Below, in pieces: positions 62,401-64,000 of a stretch of DNA of 64,000 nt. Within the stretch, counting starts at the first letter, position 1, and every line of letters begins with the position of its first letter. The stretch comes from Pediococcus argentinicus (GTDB taxonomy: Bacteria > Bacillota > Bacilli > Lactobacillales > Lactobacillaceae). The translations under genes were made by a program, and so were the position numbers. The stretch covers positions 1 to 64,000 of the forward strand of contig NZ_JQCQ01000002.1 in assembly GCF_001437605.1 (NCBI RefSeq), given 5' to 3'. The notes under the pieces were generated by a model. The model saw nothing but the letters and a program-made list of their open reading frames with translations. It was not told the DNA's origin and made no database searches.

Positions 62401-64000
62401 ATCATCATGAAGTTTTAGAGTTAAAACACCGTTATCCAAATTGACTGAAACAACTTGCACTTCTTTTTTGATTATATTTAGATTTATCTTTTTTAAATTA
62501 TCACATTTAATAAGGCCTTCAAATTGCCCATGTTCAAAATCCATTGGTGATATCTGATGGGCGAAACTATATGGAAATGAAGCTCCACTGTCAATATCAT
62601 AAAAACCAAGACTCCCTTTAACAGATCCTTCACTCAAAACTTCAGCGTATGGCCAAACGCTTTTAATATGATAACTTGATTCAGAAGAGTCAGTAATTTC
62701 TGTTATTCCAGCAAACTTGTTTTCACTTGTTCTAATTGCTAATGAAGTTGACTTTGATTGAACCGTTGCAAATACAGTAACACCTGTACTAGTATGCTCT
62801 ATACGATCAACATGATTGTGAACCATTTCAGAGTTCTGTTTATTGCCCACCACAAATTGAAGGTCCCATGCTTTATTAAAAGTATTAACTACATAGTTCC
62901 CATTTATCTCCAGAGGATCTAACAATTGATTGGATCGTTTGGTAGGGTGCCCAATCAATCCAGTAACTCTAATATTATTAGCTTCTACTTCATAGTCAAT
63001 TTCCCATTTACCCAATCCAATATTATCAATAGCCTCAGCCATACTAAAGCTTATCTCATATTTAGATTTACGGCGTCGTGAAAATCTGTGTTTCTTTTTC
63101 AGATTCCATTCCATCGAAATATTAAAAGTCTTTTGGTTCTCTTTATTTCTTAAAAATACGTTGATTTTGTAGCTTTCAGGATTAAATTTGGTCGTTCTAA
63201 CAAAATCCATGAAACCTAAAATCAATACCTGTCCGTTTTCTTCCGAAATCTTAGTTGTTTTTCCCTTAATTTCAAATGAGTCACGAACGCTAATTTTTTT
63301 TACAATGTCTTTGTTCAAAGCATTATTTACATACTCGTAATTATCGTTTTTTAAAACCGTCTTTCCAATATCGAGTCTCTGATATCCATAACGTTTAAAA
63401 TCAATAAAGTTACCGCTTAAGATAGAGCGATATTGAATTTGCTTTCTAATTGAGATGCGTTTCAAATCATCCAAATTGTAATTTCTTAGAAATTTCACTA
63501 AATCTTGTTGAAAAGCAAAGAGTGTTTCATCATTAGCATTTTGGAAACTATTTAAATATAGTGGAATATCCATATCTAAAACCTTAAAGTTAAAGGCCTC
63601 TTTTACCTTATCATTACCACCCAATTGCTCGATAGAATGTCGCGCCATCTCTAAAGTTTGTATACGATCCCAAAAAAGCTTAAAACTACCTCGTTGTTGC
63701 GTTATGGACTGATTAGATGATTCACGAACTCGCCATTTGTATATAGGCATATCAATCACATCCACAGCTTTAGCCAACAGGTGAAATTTCATTGAAACGG
63801 GAATATCTTCATATGTCAGACTAACAGGGTATTTGATGTTGTTCTCGAAAAAAACAGATGATCTATAGACCTTGTTCCAGGCAGTTGTATCGTAGACCAG
63901 AAAAGGATTTTCATTAATATGTGTATGTAAAATTGTTTCAGGTATTGCTGTTTCATGCAGAATTGAAGGATACATTTTAGATCCTTTTAGACGATTAACA
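59416..64000 (-). CDS. Multi-domain GT2 / double CDP-glycerol glycerophosphotransferase, 5' end outside window
   Basis: At least 1528 residues are visible and no stop interrupts the frame to the window edge, so the beginning is missing. Numbered from the first ATG in the window (63975), it holds the C-terminal half of a GT2 glycosyltransferase (~1-190; YEDIPVSMKFH). A beta-rich region (~200-650) follows, then a TagF-like domain (~665-1040; HGTFMKKMG, ILYAPTYRQ, DYSSVMFDYG). A second TagF-like domain (~1060-1420; QGSPLKTVG, ILYAPTWMD, DYSSVVNDF) and a C-terminal SH3-like module complete it. It probably builds a glycerol-phosphate-containing wall polymer. In the second domain the catalytic His of the HGTPLK motif is Gln. 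Confidence 0.87.
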   Translation of the reverse strand, partial: VNRLKGSKMYPSILHETAIPETILHTHINENPFLVYDTTAWNKVYRSSVFFENNIKYPVSLTYEDIPVSMKFHLLAKAVDVIDMPIYKWRVRESSNQSITQQRGSFKLFWDRIQTLEMARHSIEQLGGNDKVKEAFNFKVLDMDIPLYLNSFQNANDETLFAFQQDLVKFLRNYNLDDLKRISIRKQIQYRSILSGNFIDFKRYGYQRLDIGKTVLKNDNYEYVNNALNKDIVKKISVRDSFEIKGKTTKISEENGQVLILGFMDFVRTTKFNPESYKINVFLRNKENQKTFNISMEWNLKKKHRFSRRRKSKYEISFSMAEAIDNIGLGKWEIDYEVEANNIRVTGLIGHPTKRSNQLLDPLEINGNYVVNTFNKAWDLQFVVGNKQNSEMVHNHVDRIEHTSTGVTVFATVQSKSTSLAIRTSENKFAGITEITDSSESSYHIKSVWPYAEVLSEGSVKGSLGFYDIDSGASFPYSFAHQISPMDFEHGQFEGLIKCDNLKKINLNIIKKEVQVVSVNLDNGVLTLKLHDDLKILFQSISDKELTFGISSLDGKSSYNHVGEIDFDKNSGDITVQWKLYNNGTPVISNNRYECYLDVKGSNESRIALQSIMSRDTDLSDFENKNFKTKVLFDQQGKLIITSWQRWSFWNRSARKRSINYSLLYPLMRLLPLNNKVAVFESYWGTAYNDNPRSIYEYWSDTHPDFKFVWPMQDMTTELPEKTIKVRRYSLKYWYYLAVGKYFIQNTNFPNQYVKRSGQIEVETLHGTFMKKMGFEEPSMRNSSANAQKNFLKRNSRWNFLISPSEYMDETAKKAFDFKNKILSVGFPRNDVLINDNNAAYIEAKKNSMGIPNDKKIILYAPTYRQAGILDFELDLSKLRDKFGDDYIVLVRVHHLVASAIDLHKFSGFAIDMSAYQSIEDLYLISDLMITDYSSVMFDYGYLKKPMIFFAYDLDWYEDSTNRGVYLDYKNTVPGPVVTTNEELIEQLANIDDIKSRYANKLNDFYDRFCSYGRDGKASEKTVESLLKADAISQDNFIRNKFWTTKLNKFLGVSDLRIAFQNFLGGKVSPKKIIIFESNDGNSYSGDPRALYKKLIELDSEYVTYWNVNRDTADFFRRNNIPYVIKDSYWGSLKKARAMYWITDSDLPIIWKKPRHTKVVQTGQGSPLKTVGTDLSSDFIPGQTIYQYQRDQVRMSRKWDYMIAGNDESADIFENAYRLSNHQLIRSGLPRNDVFYNNNVDYIRSIKNNLDISHFSKVILYAPTWMDNDILYTDKYLASDIMDFSEVDKHLSNDTVMLVHFHPRVAANRPDLSGFKHIMDVTDYQQINDICLVSDLLISDYSSVVNDFANLRRPMIFLAKNPEKFDSYIHGLYLDYQSEMPGPIVKNTAELINELDIWKDSSNSTWTYKEQLEEYWNKYCGWEHGDSADRVWNFIFKNLKYKVREQKLTEDTSGKVNDGAALWSNVYGSGTETLIANLDLVGGLYTKCLKVASLVDPIQNENVGMKFYQIKYNDTLVWVSEKEIELG

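Overview
The window is AT-rich, densely packed chromosome from a lactic acid bacterium, most likely a member of the Lactobacillaceae. The evidence is a complete malolactic cluster (mleR, mleS, mleP), LuxS, PepF, a PepP/PepQ-type peptidase, YitT, a GH1 6-phospho-beta-glucosidase with a perfect cre box, a D-2-hydroxyacid dehydrogenase, strong AGGAGG ribosome sites and frequent TTG/GTG starts. I saw no tRNA, rRNA, transposase, phage genes or CRISPR array. I cannot name the genus.

Layout. 0.2-4.2 kb: malolactic fermentation. 4.2-9.7 kb: two universal stress proteins, a CLC chloride/proton exchanger and a P-type cation ATPase. 9.8-16.1 kb: enolase behind a leader with its own terminator, YitT, 6-phospho-beta-glucosidase and a Na+/H+ antiporter. 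16.1-16.8 kb: a gene-poor island holding a previously unlisted Fst-type type I toxin-antitoxin locus between two copies of a structured repeat. 16.8-23.3 kb: luxS, a nonsense-broken alkD in a tight operon, CPBP protease, TMEM175-like channel, nitroreductase, TetR and small membrane genes. 23.3-27.5 kb: an operon of aminotransferase, D-2-hydroxyacid dehydrogenase and an EIIC-like membrane protein. It is preceded by a 20-residue leader peptide ending in RYYFWFFQS and by mutually exclusive hairpins, a textbook ribosome-mediated attenuator for aromatic amino acids. 27.6-36 kb: lipoprotein, PepF, small membrane proteins, MFS, a methyltransferase, a catalytically degenerate SIR2 protein and an M24 peptidase. 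35.9-36.5 kb: an orphan RelB/DinJ antitoxin, again between two copies of the same repeat. 36.5-40.4 kb: metal homeostasis (CzrA-like zinc sensor, Usp, MntH, MntR-like regulator, CDF exporter). 40.4-50.6 kb: sugar isomerase, signal peptidase, an EtfAB/acyl-CoA dehydrogenase operon, glycerate and gluconate kinases, LigA and ExoA. 50.7-53.9 kb: TetR and ABC exporter. 54-64 kb: envelope genes, including a frameshifted serine hydrolase and a very large glycosyltransferase/CDP-glycerol transferase protein cut by the window edge.

The two least expected systems are (1) the aromatic leader-peptide attenuator and (2) a family of four ~140-bp three-way-junction elements. Each element lies 20-50 nt behind a stop codon and in the same orientation as that gene. 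Two inward-facing pairs bracket the two toxin/antitoxin-type genes of the window. Their internal stems show compensatory changes, and their outer 20-bp arms are perfectly self-complementary in three of four copies yet different in every copy.
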